Positions 8,046 through 17,132 of a stretch of 64,000 nt of DNA are shown here, piece after piece (the first letter of the stretch is position 1; each line of letters starts with the position of its first letter). The stretch comes from Parashewanella sp049608225 (lineage in GTDB: Bacteria; Pseudomonadota; Gammaproteobacteria; Enterobacterales; Shewanellaceae), in NCBI GenBank assembly GCA_049608225.1, contig JBMYXI010000008.1:3790-67789 (forward strand), written 5' to 3'. Made by a program: the position numbers and the translations under genes. The notes under the pieces are model-generated. The model was not told where the DNA came from, did no database searches, and was given only the letters and a program-made list of their open reading frames with translations.

Positions 8046-10727
8046 TTATTGCTCGATATCTTGTATGTAAGTGTTTAATCGTTTTAGATCGCTAATTATT
8101 AACGACTTACTTTGACTCAATTTTTTTTCCAATAATGCAACCTCTTCTACAATGCTATCTAGCCCCGCTAATCCAGATGTGCCTTTAATCGTATGTAAAA
8201 TGTTTTCAGTGTTCTTCCAATCAAATTGCTCGATAGTGTGTTTTAGGGTGAGCAGCATTTCAGTTAATTGGCTATACAGTTTTTGTGTGAGATCGGTATG
8301 AAGAATATCGATCAATGGGGTATCGGCATCAATATTAACAGCTAAAGAAATGTTTCTACCTATTTGAATATCTGCGGCTAATTCTAATGCTCGATTTAAA
8401 CTTCTTAAGCTAACGGGTTTGGTTATGTAGTCATCCATGCCGTTAGCAACTGAATCATCTTTAGAGAAGGGATCTGCATTTGCTGTTAAAGCGAAAATCG
8501 GGCAGTTTGTGTCAAGGATCTGTTGGGAAGAGCGCCACAGTAAAGTGGCTTCATAGCCGTTAATGTCAGGCATGCGAATGTCCATTAATATCAGATCAAA
8601 AATGTGTTTTTCCCCGAGTTGGAAGGCTAAATTTGCATTTGCTGCAGTAAAAACGGTTTGTCCGAGTTCTTGTAGCATTTTAGATAAAATATCTCGATTT
8701 ACATCAACATCATCGACGATCAGTATTTTTAATTGCCAAGGCAATAATGCTGGCATAATACTATGAGAGAAGTGAGGGATGTTTTGTTGGAGTTCTGTAC
8801 ACAATTGCAGTAACTTCCCTGGCATATATTTAAGCTCTGGAGCTGACATTATGTTTTCTTCCGTGCCAGATGGTGTTACTCCCCAGTTTTGCAGTTGTTT
8901 ATGTAAGTGTTTTGGGGCTGAAATGGTTTCGCCATCAAAGTTAATTGGTGCTGAAGCATTATTAATGGGAATAGAAAAGCTGAAACAAGAGCCATGATTT
9001 TTCTTGCTAGATACGGTTAATTTTCCCTTCATCATCTCAGTTAATTTTTTTGAGATTGGTAAGCCTAAACCGGTTCCGACTTTTTGATGCTCAGTTTGCA
9101 CGTATGGATCAAAAATAGTTATTTGTTCTTGCTCTGTTAGTCCGCTGCCAGTGTCGTGTACTTGATATATCAAATCATCGCCATTTGTTTGTAGTGTGAG
9201 GTGGATACTGCCATTGTCAGTAAATTTGACTGCATTGCCTAAAAGGTTTGTGAGTATCTGCTTAATCCTTTGTGGATCAATTTCCACCATTTCAGGAACA
9301 CTCTTATCAATTAAGAAACTTAAACTTAAACCTTTATTGAGTGCTTGAGATGAAATGCTGGAAAAGGCTTCATCAATGACTTTTATTGGGGAAGCGTTAA
9401 ATGGCTTTATTTGAATTTGTCCTGCTTCAATTCTTGAGAAGTCGAGTAAATTATTAACTAGTGCAAGTAAAGAATGACTGCATTCTTGGGCTGTTGATAT
9501 CAGGTTTTTCTGTTTTGTTGTCATCTTAGTAGCGGACAGCAGTTCGAGTACACCTAAGACACCATTGAGAGGTGTTCTAATTTCATGGCTGATACTAGTT
9601 AAGTGTTCTGTTTGTTGTTCATTTGCGAGCTCGGCTGCCCGAGATGCGGCGAGTAAATGTTGTGTTCGTTGACTTATTTGCTGCTCAAGTTCTTGATGAT
9701 TAAAACGCATTTCATCAAGTAATCTATTATAAGAACTGACAATTTTATCTAGTTCAGCATGGTTGAATTTAGGTAGATAACGCTCAAGACTAGGAATGCT
9801 GCTATTGGAAATAATCGCTGTAATTTTACTTAAGGGGCGAACCAACCAATAATGAAAGCAGATGATAATTGATACAGAAATAAATAATAGAATGAGAGTG
9901 GATTCGAATAATTTTTTAGAAAAAGTGGCATAGGTTGCTGCTCGAATTTGCTTTGTTGGCATTAGATTCACGTAATACCAACTTTGATTTGCTAACCGAG
10001 ATGATAATAGCAGATAACCTTCAGCTTTAAATAGTTGGTAGTCAGTATCTTGTTGACTAATGAACTGTGATATTTTCCTTTGAGAGGATAGAGTTATTGG
10101 TGTTTCATTCTTTGATAATGCGATAAGTTTTTGTTGTTTGCTAAAAAGAAATGAAGAAATGCGAGCAGTCTCGTTTGGTAAGGTTGATATCAATGTTTTC
10201 AGATCAACAACAACCCCGACAGTTTGTTTTTTTTGATTGTTTTTCGGTGTGTAACTGGCAATAACTGCGTTATCAGCACTGGGTGAATTGATTTGAATAT
10301 GCCACAAATACTCGCCTTTAGGGTTTCTTTGACTAAATAAAGAAAGCTGGTGCTTTTCTTCGAAGGAAACTTTCCCCTGAGTAAGAATCGATAAGTGATG
10401 ACTCGAATCTTGTGAAAAAAACAATTCATATTTATTAGCCATAATAGTGAAGGCATCTTTTAGGGAGCGCTTTGCAGATTTAGATGTTTCTTTATTTTCT
10501 AGTGCGAATAATTTTATGTAACTTTTTAGATCTAGCTTTATGTTCGCAAGATAGTGGTTGAGCTTGGTTGAACCAACCATATGATAATTCTTCAGTTTAT
10601 GGATATATTTTTGCTGATTTTTGAGAGAAATTTGCTCAAATATTTGATATTGATTCAGCCCCCAGAAGAAAGTGAACAACAATAATGTGGTTCCTATGAG
10701 CTTTGAAAATAAGGATGAATTGAGCAT
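8046..10727 (-). CDS. ssrA: SsrA-like hybrid sensor histidine kinase
   Basis: An 893-residue inner-membrane sensor. In order: TM1 (about 8-25), a periplasmic sensor of about 245 residues, TM2 (about 275-297), a HAMP-like linker, HisKA with H381 (SHEIRTPLNGVLGVLELL), an HATPase domain (N-box LLGNAVKF, GTGLGLPISKKL), a receiver with D716 (LILMDIRMPDINGYEA), and an HPt domain with H845 (LHTIKGTSGLAGL). This is the tripartite layout of SPI-2 SsrA and Edwardsiella EsrA, at nearly the same length. It should pass phosphate through H381-D716-H845 to the SsrB-like regulator. It is divergent from the ssaB operon. Confidence 0.88.
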   Translation of the reverse strand: MLNSSLFSKLIGTTLLLFTFFWGLNQYQIFEQISLKNQQKYIHKLKNYHMVGSTKLNHYLANIKLDLKSYIKLFALENKETSKSAKRSLKDAFTIMANKYELFFSQDSSHHLSILTQGKVSFEEKHQLSLFSQRNPKGEYLWHIQINSPSADNAVIASYTPKNNQKKQTVGVVVDLKTLISTLPNETARISSFLFSKQQKLIALSKNETPITLSSQRKISQFISQQDTDYQLFKAEGYLLLSSRLANQSWYYVNLMPTKQIRAATYATFSKKLFESTLILLFISVSIIICFHYWLVRPLSKITAIISNSSIPSLERYLPKFNHAELDKIVSSYNRLLDEMRFNHQELEQQISQRTQHLLAASRAAELANEQQTEHLTSISHEIRTPLNGVLGVLELLSATKMTTKQKNLISTAQECSHSLLALVNNLLDFSRIEAGQIQIKPFNASPIKVIDEAFSSISSQALNKGLSLSFLIDKSVPEMVEIDPQRIKQILTNLLGNAVKFTDNGSIHLTLQTNGDDLIYQVHDTGSGLTEQEQITIFDPYVQTEHQKVGTGLGLPISKKLTEMMKGKLTVSSKKNHGSCFSFSIPINNASAPINFDGETISAPKHLHKQLQNWGVTPSGTEENIMSAPELKYMPGKLLQLCTELQQNIPHFSHSIMPALLPWQLKILIVDDVDVNRDILSKMLQELGQTVFTAANANLAFQLGEKHIFDLILMDIRMPDINGYEATLLWRSSQQILDTNCPIFALTANADPFSKDDSVANGMDDYITKPVSLRSLNRALELAADIQIGRNISLAVNIDADTPLIDILHTDLTQKLYSQLTEMLLTLKHTIEQFDWKNTENILHTIKGTSGLAGLDSIVEEVALLEKKLSQSKSLIISDLKRLNTYIQDIEQ

Positions 10728-11071
10728 TTTATTTTTAAGTTGTTTATTGTTAGTAGTAAGTATTGTTTGCTAAATGTGGTACGACAAATATTCTCTTCAG
10801 CGCTTGTTAATATTAGTGTGGTATCGCATTAATTCCTTGATTTGTTAACGTGATATTTAACTATAAGCTCAATATAATCTTTAGGTTAGCGTTAAAAGAT
10901 TAATAATCCTTCATGTTTTCAAATTTCACATATACTAAATAATATTAAAGCTTTTAGCTTGAACCTTACACGATCAAATTTCAGAGAATAACAACAGTAT
11001 TTCAGGTTTATACCTGATATAGAGCGGATAAAAATGGATTTACTCTCTTTTGAGAAAAGGTGCGAACTCAC
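10728..11071. promoter_or_regulatory. Divergent control region between ssrA and the ssaB operon
   Basis: This 344-nt AT-rich, non-coding stretch separates the sensor kinase from the first structural operon. In SPI-2 the equivalent region holds SsrB sites and H-NS-silenced promoters. I see no unambiguous consensus promoter or palindrome by eye. A ribosome-binding site (AAAAGG, 11055-11060) lies in front of the ssaB ATG at 11072. Confidence 0.5.
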
Positions 11072-11470
11072 ATGTTACAAAGAATCATAGAAACAGGTTT
11101 ATTGAAGGCGCAGACTGTCAGTCCCAAACAAGATGAATGGAAATTGGCGGAAAGAAAAGCTCAAGTTTTGCAAAAACAAGAAAAAATTTCGATTGCGATA
11201 GAGTTAAATCCAGATATTGATAAACAACGTGAACACCTTTGGTTAAAAAAGGCGACGCTAGTGCTTGCTGCCTATGAAGGCGCTCAGGACAGCAGTTTAT
11301 TGCTGCAAGATGAACGATGGCTCTTATGGAATTTTTATGATGAATCTAAAGACGATAAAGCACTTTCACAAGGTGTAGTAATGCAATTGGCCATAGCGCA
11401 ATATTTAGAGAAAGGCTTTAAAGCTAGGGCCGCCACCAAAAAAGAACATGTAGTGAGAATGCGGACATGA
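11072..11470 (+). CDS. ssaB: SsaB/SpiC-like gatekeeper-associated protein
   Basis: About 132 residues, the same length as Salmonella SsaB (SpiC). The central part (LWLKKATLVLAAYEGAQD, RWLLWNFYD) lines up with the LLLAAHPDVHD...WLNGYY region remembered for SsaB, and gene position is identical: first gene divergent from ssrA. SsaB works with SsaL and SsaM in a cytoplasmic complex that orders secretion of translocators before effectors; both partners are present downstream. I choose ATG 11072 over GTG 11060 because the GTG overlaps the ribosome-binding site. The stop overlaps the ssaC start (ATGA). Confidence 0.75.
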   Translation: MLQRIIETGLLKAQTVSPKQDEWKLAERKAQVLQKQEKISIAIELNPDIDKQREHLWLKKATLVLAAYEGAQDSSLLLQDERWLLWNFYDESKDDKALSQGVVMQLAIAQYLEKGFKARAATKKEHVVRMRT

Positions 11471-12915
11471 GAATAATTGCAGGTCTATTTCTATGCTTAT
11501 TTACAACCTTTGCACAATCAGCATCATTAAGTCAGATCCGATGGCAAGGTGATTCGTTTGTTCTCATTAGCCGAGGCACTCCATTAGCTGCTGTAATAAG
11601 AGATTTTGGCAGTAACTATGGTGTGCCAGTGGTAATTAGTTCTAAAATAACAGATGTTTATAATGGCCGCATCCAAAATACACCTCCACTTAAAGTGATA
11701 CATGATTTAAGCCGTCAATATGGCTTAATTTGGTATTACAACAATGGAGTGCTCTATGCCTATAAAACTAGCGAATTAATGAGTAAAATTTTACCGTTAA
11801 ATAACATTTCAACAGCCGAACTCGAGAGTTACCTTCGAAGTTCGAGTGTCTTAGATAACAAATCTTGCCGAGTAAAACCGGAACCTGGTATCAGCAGTAT
11901 TCAGTTGATTGGGGTGCCAATCTGCGTATCCAATGTGACTAAATTGACTCAAACGTTAGATTCAAATGCCAAGCAAGCTGCTGAAAATCATGAAATTGTT
12001 AAAGTCTATCATTTAAATTATGCATCAGCGAGTGATGCCAGTTATAGCTATAGAAAGCAACCGGTTACTGTACCTGGTTTAGTCACGGTATTACGTGAAA
12101 TGGGTAAAGAGTTAAAGAAAAACAGCTCTGATAAAGGCCCCGTTTTTGCTGCTGATCCAAGACAAAATGCAATCATTGTTCGTGGAAGTGGTGTTGATCA
12201 AGCCACTTATGCTGCGATTATCAAGCAATTAGATGTAAAACCAACAATGATAGAAATATCAGTATCGATATTTGACATTGATGCTTCTAATTTTAATCAA
12301 TTAGGTGTCGATTGGTCTGCTTCAGCTAAGCTTGGTGGTGGCTCGGTAAGTTTTAATTCAGGTGTGGCAAGTGACAATTTTTCAACTGTCATCGGTAATA
12401 CGGGGAACTTTCAAGTCAGGCTAAATGCATTAGAAAAAATATCGAAAGCAAAAGTACTTTCTAGGCCATCAGTCGTGACCTTAAACAATGTTCAGGCAGT
12501 ATTGGACAAAAATGTCACATTTTATACTAAGGTTAGTGGTGAGAAAGTTGCCAAGCTAGACTCAGTAACTGCTGGCTCACTATTAAGAGTGACACCAAGA
12601 ATGATTAACGATAACGGAATGAAAGCAGTTAATTTGGTACTAAATATTCAAGATGGACAACAAGGTGCACCATTATCAGGAGCGGAAGGTTTACCGCAAG
12701 TTGAGAACTCAGAAATATCGACTCAGGCTACGTTAAAGTCAGGTCAGAGTTTATTGCTGGGTGGCTTTGTTCAAACAAAAGAGGAAACAACCAATAATAA
12801 ACTGCCTTTACTCGGGGATATTCCCATATTGGGTAAGTTATTTAGCTCTTCTCGAAAAGAAACACAAAACGTGATGAGGCTATTTTTAATTAAGGCGGAA
12901 CCCGTTAACCAATGA
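11467..12915 (+). CDS. ssaC: Type III secretion outer-membrane secretin SctC
   Basis: A 482-residue secretin with a Sec signal peptide (MRIIAGLFLCLFTTFAQSAS). N0/N1 domains follow (DFGSNYGVPVVISSKITDVY), then an N3 domain, then the pore-forming secretin domain with the motif LPLLGDIPILGKLFSS near residue 455. Secretins assemble into a ring in the outer membrane through which the needle passes. Salmonella SsaC is of similar length. It starts inside the stop of ssaB (ATGA overlap), so translation is coupled. No pilotin gene is visible nearby. Confidence 0.95.
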   Translation: MRIIAGLFLCLFTTFAQSASLSQIRWQGDSFVLISRGTPLAAVIRDFGSNYGVPVVISSKITDVYNGRIQNTPPLKVIHDLSRQYGLIWYYNNGVLYAYKTSELMSKILPLNNISTAELESYLRSSSVLDNKSCRVKPEPGISSIQLIGVPICVSNVTKLTQTLDSNAKQAAENHEIVKVYHLNYASASDASYSYRKQPVTVPGLVTVLREMGKELKKNSSDKGPVFAADPRQNAIIVRGSGVDQATYAAIIKQLDVKPTMIEISVSIFDIDASNFNQLGVDWSASAKLGGGSVSFNSGVASDNFSTVIGNTGNFQVRLNALEKISKAKVLSRPSVVTLNNVQAVLDKNVTFYTKVSGEKVAKLDSVTAGSLLRVTPRMINDNGMKAVNLVLNIQDGQQGAPLSGAEGLPQVENSEISTQATLKSGQSLLLGGFVQTKEETTNNKLPLLGDIPILGKLFSSSRKETQNVMRLFLIKAEPVNQ

Positions 12916-12922
12916 GAACATT

Positions 12923-14131
12923 ATGCCTTCGAAATTTAAAATATTGTGGTTAAACGGTCCATTAAAGGGACGACAATTAGTTTTACCTGAAGGGAATTTT
13001 ACTATCGGTCCTGACGGAGATGTGTTGGCCGTGCTAGAAAAGCAAGACCAACTCGATTTCACTGTTGATGATGATGGTATGCGTTTAACTACAGACGCTG
13101 AGGTGTGGATTTCAGGGAAGATGCAAACGGAACAAAGTGAGCTACTTTCTCAAAATGAAGTTATTGAAGTCGAGGGAATTGCGTTTGTATTAGGTGATGC
13201 AGATGAAGAATTGACAATAATGTCAATTCCTAAACATAAAGTTACAGGGAAAAGTGCGTCTCATTGGCTACTGCTTGGTGTTTCAATTTTTTCAGCATTA
13301 TTAATTTTTATTTTATTAATTGATCCAGTGGAAGCGCCTCAGCATCAAACAACACCACAAGACTGGGTGGCTGAGCAGTTGAAAGATAATGAGTTAGATG
13401 GAATCAAAGCGATTTGGGGCGACAACGGTGTTGTTACTTTTAATGGCTTTTGTGAAGATTCGGAGACGTTACAAAATTTCGTTGATAAGGTAAGAAATCA
13501 CGGAATTTTATTTATTGAACATGCCGAGTGTACCGATCAGCTTGTGATATATGTAAAGCAAGTGCTCGCACAAAATGGATTCAATAATGTCTCAGTTGAA
13601 CAAAACTTGACACCGGGAAGTGTAACTATTTCTGGCGCAATCCATGCGGGGATCCAATGGGACAAAACAGTAACTATGCTGAAAGCGATACCAAGTTTAG
13701 TGAGTTGGCATGTCATTAATGAATCTGGGGCGCAAATTAGACCACTAATCAACCGTTTGAGAGCAGAAAAAATCATTGAAAACTTGATGATAACTCAATT
13801 AAATGACTCACTCGTTATCACTGGAGAGGTGAGCCAAGAAATAGAACAAAGAGTATTAGATATCGCTCACTCTTTAGAACAAATACGTAAAAATGGTATT
13901 AAAGTTGTTTTTCAAAATATACCAGTCAGAGAAGAAGTAAATCGAATATTAACATCAGCAGTTGTGAGTTATGGTGGGAATTCCGATGATCCATTTATAG
14001 AGCTATCGAGTGGGCTGCGACTATCGAAAGGCAGTGAATTAAGTAATGGTTACGTTGTTGAATTTATTGACGTGATTGGAATAGATTTAAATCAAAATGG
14101 GAAAATTATTCATCTACCACTATTATTTTAG
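12923..14131 (+). CDS. ssaD: Type III inner-membrane ring protein SctD
   Basis: A 402-residue bitopic protein matching SsaD/EscD in length. It has an FHA-like cytoplasmic domain at the N-terminus (ILWLNGPLKGRQLVLPEGNF), one membrane helix at about residues 112-134 (HWLLLGVSIFSALLIFILLI), and a large periplasmic part with repeated ring-building (BON-like) modules. It forms the outer ring of the inner-membrane base together with SctJ and contacts the secretin. It lies 7 nt after ssaC. Confidence 0.92.
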   Translation: MPSKFKILWLNGPLKGRQLVLPEGNFTIGPDGDVLAVLEKQDQLDFTVDDDGMRLTTDAEVWISGKMQTEQSELLSQNEVIEVEGIAFVLGDADEELTIMSIPKHKVTGKSASHWLLLGVSIFSALLIFILLIDPVEAPQHQTTPQDWVAEQLKDNELDGIKAIWGDNGVVTFNGFCEDSETLQNFVDKVRNHGILFIEHAECTDQLVIYVKQVLAQNGFNNVSVEQNLTPGSVTISGAIHAGIQWDKTVTMLKAIPSLVSWHVINESGAQIRPLINRLRAEKIIENLMITQLNDSLVITGEVSQEIEQRVLDIAHSLEQIRKNGIKVVFQNIPVREEVNRILTSAVVSYGGNSDDPFIELSSGLRLSKGSELSNGYVVEFIDVIGIDLNQNGKIIHLPLLF

Positions 14132-14155
14132 TGATGAAAGGTAAGAAGGTGAAAT

Positions 14156-14344
14156 ATGCCAAGAATTACAAAGCTTGAGGATGATATTAAATCGAAAGTT
14201 TATTCGATAGAAGAATATCAGAAAAAATTTGAGTTAATGACGACTCAGTTAGATGAGTCAGAGATACAAAACAAGTCAGATTATTATCAGGCGATTGACG
14301 CGGCAAAAGAAGTAATTGAATTACTTTATAAGCGACTTAAATAG
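14156..14344 (+). CDS. ssaE: SsaE-like small cytoplasmic chaperone (SctE/YscE type)
   Basis: A 62-residue, mostly helical, charged protein (MPRITKLEDDIKSK ... AAKEVIELLYKRLK). Salmonella SsaE is about 80 residues, with a comparable TRLED start and an IINIIYYR-like end, and sits at the same place between ssaD and sseA. SsaE binds the SseB translocator and the ATPase, and YscE-type proteins chaperone the needle subunit. Assigned mainly by position, size and these weak similarities. Confidence 0.7.
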   Translation: MPRITKLEDDIKSKVYSIEEYQKKFELMTTQLDESEIQNKSDYYQAIDAAKEVIELLYKRLK

Positions 14345-14379
14345 TTCTACGGATATTTATTTTAAGAAAAGGGTTGGTT

Positions 14380-14793
14380 ATGGATATATTTCAAGATTTA
14401 AAATCGGTTATGAGTGATATCCAAAAACGGAAATCAGCCATAACAAGTCAATTGAGAGAGTTTCAAGGCTTGCAGGCTGAAATAAGAACATTAGCCCAGA
14501 GGGCAAAAACAGATGCTTCCGCTAGAGAAAAACTAGTGAGATTACAAAAAGCATTTCCTCAAGGTTTTCAAAAACAACAAGATCAAGTGTTAGATAAAGT
14601 TAGTGAACTCGGGCAAAACTTTAAAAAGCTTGAGGTAGAGTTTGCTGATATTGGGCATGTACCAAACGCACAAAAAACGATTGCAACGAAATCAGGTGAT
14701 GAACCACTTGAAGAACAAGAGATAACAAAGGGCAGTATCAAGGAAAGTGAAAAGCCAAAAAATAAGAAGAAAAAGGTACACAGTTATCTTTAA
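14380..14793 (+). CDS. sseA: SseA-like chaperone for the filament/translocator protein
   Basis: About 137 residues. The segment AFPQGFQKQQDQVLDKVSEL followed by FKKLEVEF resembles the LFPQG...FKQLEVRL region of Salmonella SseA (108 residues), the chaperone of SseB and SseD. Helical coiled-coil character dominates. The last 40 residues are acidic then very basic (KPKNKKKKVHSYL), an extension that SseA lacks. ATG 14380 is preceded by AAGAAAAGGG at 6 nt; an in-frame TTG at 14374 is inside that site. The next gene encodes the expected client. Confidence 0.75.
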   Translation: MDIFQDLKSVMSDIQKRKSAITSQLREFQGLQAEIRTLAQRAKTDASAREKLVRLQKAFPQGFQKQQDQVLDKVSELGQNFKKLEVEFADIGHVPNAQKTIATKSGDEPLEEQEITKGSIKESEKPKNKKKKVHSYL

Positions 14794-14837
14794 TTCTTAC
14801 TTTATAGATTAACGACACATACAATGAGGTATAAGTC

Positions 14838-15410
14838 ATGTCTTCAATTATAGGTGGAACCAGCGGCTCTGGGGTAGTTTCCAATATCAATACCATAGAT
14901 CCTTCAAAAGAAGGTGTCGCGCGTGAACAGGGCGATGGTGCTATATCTGCGGGCGTAGCAACATTATACAAAAGTATGAACATGTTTTCGGAGCAAGCGA
15001 ACAACAATTATCGTTTACTTAGAGAGAAAGCTAACCTTTCTAGACAGGCTGAATCAGCGTCAAATGAAGTAGATGAAGTTCTAGCGGGTGTGGAAAACAA
15101 AGGTAATACCGCAACAGGAACTGTTCCTGCGGATGTTGTTACATTTATGAAGCAGCATGCAATTACTGTTGACGGAATGAACATTGATGATTTTTTAAAG
15201 AAATATAAAAATAAATTACCTAAAGCACAATTACAAGCGGTTAAAAATGCTTTGCAAACCTCTTCAAATGAAGCATCTGACTTTGTTTCTCAAAATCAAT
15301 TAAGGTTACAGAAAATATTGCAGACCTATAACGTAACTGTTTCATTAATTAATAGCATGCAAACATTATTAGCCGAGATGAATAAAACGATTGCACAAAA
15401 TATACGTTAA
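14838..15410 (+). CDS. sseB: EspA/SseB-family translocon filament protein
   Basis: A 190-residue secreted protein resembling SseB, EseB and EspA. It has a Gly/Ser-rich N-terminus (IGGTSGSGVVSN), a central helical region around the LYKSMNMFSEQANNNY segment, and a C-terminal coiled coil (LRLQKILQTYNVTVSLINSM). These proteins polymerise as a sheath extending the needle toward the host membrane. In SPI-2 and Edwardsiella the next genes encode pore proteins SseC and SseD with chaperones. Here an AraC regulator follows instead, so the filament has no pore partners in this locus. Confidence 0.85.
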   Translation: MSSIIGGTSGSGVVSNINTIDPSKEGVAREQGDGAISAGVATLYKSMNMFSEQANNNYRLLREKANLSRQAESASNEVDEVLAGVENKGNTATGTVPADVVTFMKQHAITVDGMNIDDFLKKYKNKLPKAQLQAVKNALQTSSNEASDFVSQNQLRLQKILQTYNVTVSLINSMQTLLAEMNKTIAQNIR

Positions 15411-15496
15411 GATTTTTAAACTCAGGTTATCACCTGATTTCGTATTGCTTAATAAGCACTATAGTTATTGTAAGTTTTATATTGAGGTTTGATCTA

Positions 15497-16192
15497 ATGA
15501 GCGCAATTCAAATCATTTTATTCAAACAATCAGGAAAGCTTCATTGTGAAAATGAAACGATAGATATTGAAGCGAATCAACTTGTCGTGACTGATGAAAA
15601 TAGTAGTGCTAGTGCTTTTAGTAGGGATTGTTGGTTAAATGTCTATTGTTATCCTGGTGATTTACATGAACTTTACCATGAGGTCATTGACTTGGTCGGA
15701 CCCGAAGATTGCAATCAATACCACTTGGGAGCATCAAAAACAATTCCAGTTAACGAGCAATTAGTTAGCGTAGTTGAACAATTGAGTAGCAATAAAAATG
15801 TGCTGATGAAATTTTTGTTTATTTATTGTTTAAGTATGGATAATAAATTTTTTTCACAGCTTCTCAGATACTTTCTTGCTCATAACGATGAAGCTTTATC
15901 TTATTTAGAGAGCAACTTTATGAAACCTTGGTCGGTTTCAAAGTACGCTGAAAATTTAAATGTCGAAGTTAGAAAATTAAATTTTTTATTTTATCGAAAT
16001 TATGGGAAATCAGCTAAACGTTGGCTATTAGAAAGACGGTTAAGTTATGCAAGAAAACAGCTTGTAATGACATCAAAAAAAGTTGCAGATATTGCTCTTG
16101 AAAGTGGTTTTAGTAATCAGGCGCATTTTGCTGATGCATTTAAGAAACAATATTTATGCAGTCCAACAGTTTTGAGATCTACAGTGACATAA
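15497..16192 (+). CDS. AraC-family regulator within the type III locus (EsrC-like)
   Basis: About 231 residues. The C-terminal 100 residues hold the two helix-turn-helix units: WSVSKYAENLNVEVRKLNFL near residue 142 and VADIALESGFSNQAHFADAF near 195, followed by the usual FxxxYxxxPxxxR end. The N-terminal part matches no known ligand domain by eye. Edwardsiella carries EsrC, an AraC protein controlled by EsrA-EsrB, in the corresponding part of its locus, so the same relay is likely here. ATG 15497 has GAGG upstream. ssaG starts 10 nt after its stop, so the needle genes may be co-transcribed. Confidence 0.82.
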   Translation: MSAIQIILFKQSGKLHCENETIDIEANQLVVTDENSSASAFSRDCWLNVYCYPGDLHELYHEVIDLVGPEDCNQYHLGASKTIPVNEQLVSVVEQLSSNKNVLMKFLFIYCLSMDNKFFSQLLRYFLAHNDEALSYLESNFMKPWSVSKYAENLNVEVRKLNFLFYRNYGKSAKRWLLERRLSYARKQLVMTSKKVADIALESGFSNQAHFADAFKKQYLCSPTVLRSTVT

Positions 16193-16202
16193 GGAGGCTT
16201 TT

Positions 16203-16418
16203 ATGGACTTAAGTTCAGTTGTCTATCAGTTATCTCAACTTTCAGCTAAATCATCGAAAGATGTGCAAAGCAATATGCAAGAAGGCGATATTAATGATCC
16301 GCAAAAAATGCTAAAAGCACAGTTTGCAATACAACAATATTCGAATTTTGTTGGGTATGAAAGTGCAATTATCAAGGCAATTAAAGACATGATTCAAGGC
16401 GTAATCTCTAAAATATAA
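16203..16418 (+). CDS. ssaG: Type III needle subunit SctF
   Basis: A 71-residue helical-hairpin protein, identical in length to Salmonella SsaG. The second half (MLKAQFAIQQYSNFVGYESA, then IIKAIKDMIQGVISKI) matches SsaG nearly position by position (MIKAQFALQQYSTFINYESS, IKMIKDMLSGIIAKI). Over a hundred copies polymerise into the needle. A strong AAGGAGG ribosome-binding site precedes the ATG, fitting a highly produced subunit. Confidence 0.95.
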   Translation: MDLSSVVYQLSQLSAKSSKDVQSNMQEGDINDPQKMLKAQFAIQQYSNFVGYESAIIKAIKDMIQGVISKI

Positions 16419-16457
16419 CTATTCTTAATCTTATAATTATGGAAATAGGCACAAGTA

Positions 16458-16760
16458 ATGGAAAGTGAATATAAAAAATTACTGATTGAAACAGCAATTG
16501 CTGCAGCAAATCATGGTTTAAAAAAACAAGCTTATGCAATTCTGCCTATTTTTGATGATGTAATAATAGATGAAGAAGATCGCAAAATATCAATGAGTGT
16601 GATTTATTTTGCTTTAAATGATGCGGCGAAAGCAGTTCGGGTACTTGAAACGTGTAATAGTGAGCCCGCACAGGCTCTACGAGTGCTATTCGAAAGCCCA
16701 GTTGCGAGTAAAAATCAAAAAGAAATCCTTACTCAAAAATTGGTTTCAGTAAGGCGATAA
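16458..16760 (+). CDS. ssaH: SsaH-like needle-chaperone family protein (SctG/YscG type)
   Basis: A 100-residue TPR-like helical protein between the needle and rod genes, where SPI-2 has ssaH. The pattern FALNDAAKAVRVLETCNSEP followed by AQALRVLF parallels the LNEPLKAAKIL and EAMALRLLF of SsaH (about 75 residues). YscG/PscG-type proteins hold the needle subunit in the cytoplasm with a YscE-type partner; the ssaE product is the likely partner. It is about 25 residues longer than SsaH, mainly at the N-terminus. Confidence 0.78.
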   Translation: MESEYKKLLIETAIAAANHGLKKQAYAILPIFDDVIIDEEDRKISMSVIYFALNDAAKAVRVLETCNSEPAQALRVLFESPVASKNQKEILTQKLVSVRR

Positions 16761-16772
16761 AAGGAGCTTATC

Positions 16773-17132
16773 ATGGATTTTTCGACGTTAAATCAGATCC
16801 AAAAACTTTCATCAGAAAAGTTGAAACCAGTTAAAGAAGAACCTACCGCTCAACAGGACTTAGTAAATAAATTTCAAGAGTTGATGAATGTGGGTAAAGA
16901 TGAGCTTGATAAAGCCAATGACTCTGTTGTTCATGGAACAGATGAAAAATTAATTAAGCAGCTACTGCCAACAGATCCAAGTAAAACCGATGCAATGGGA
17001 AACAGTATGTCTCCTTTGGCCGTCGTTGAGGCTCAAAAACACATCACCAATGCTGCTTTACAAGTTGATTTAATGGCAAAAGTAGCAGGTTCTTTATCTC
17101 AATCAATCAATAAATTGGCGAGCATGCAATGA
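16773..17132 (+). CDS. ssaI: Type III inner rod protein SctI
   Basis: A 119-residue protein with the conserved C-terminal helix of rod proteins (SPLAVVEAQKHITNAALQVD, then VAGSLSQSINKLASMQ). It forms the adaptor between the export gate and the needle and takes part in substrate switching. It is longer than Salmonella SsaI (about 82 residues); the extra length is in the N-terminal polar region. Its stop overlaps the ssaJ start (ATGA), indicating translational coupling. Confidence 0.88.
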   Translation: MDFSTLNQIQKLSSEKLKPVKEEPTAQQDLVNKFQELMNVGKDELDKANDSVVHGTDEKLIKQLLPTDPSKTDAMGNSMSPLAVVEAQKHITNAALQVDLMAKVAGSLSQSINKLASMQ

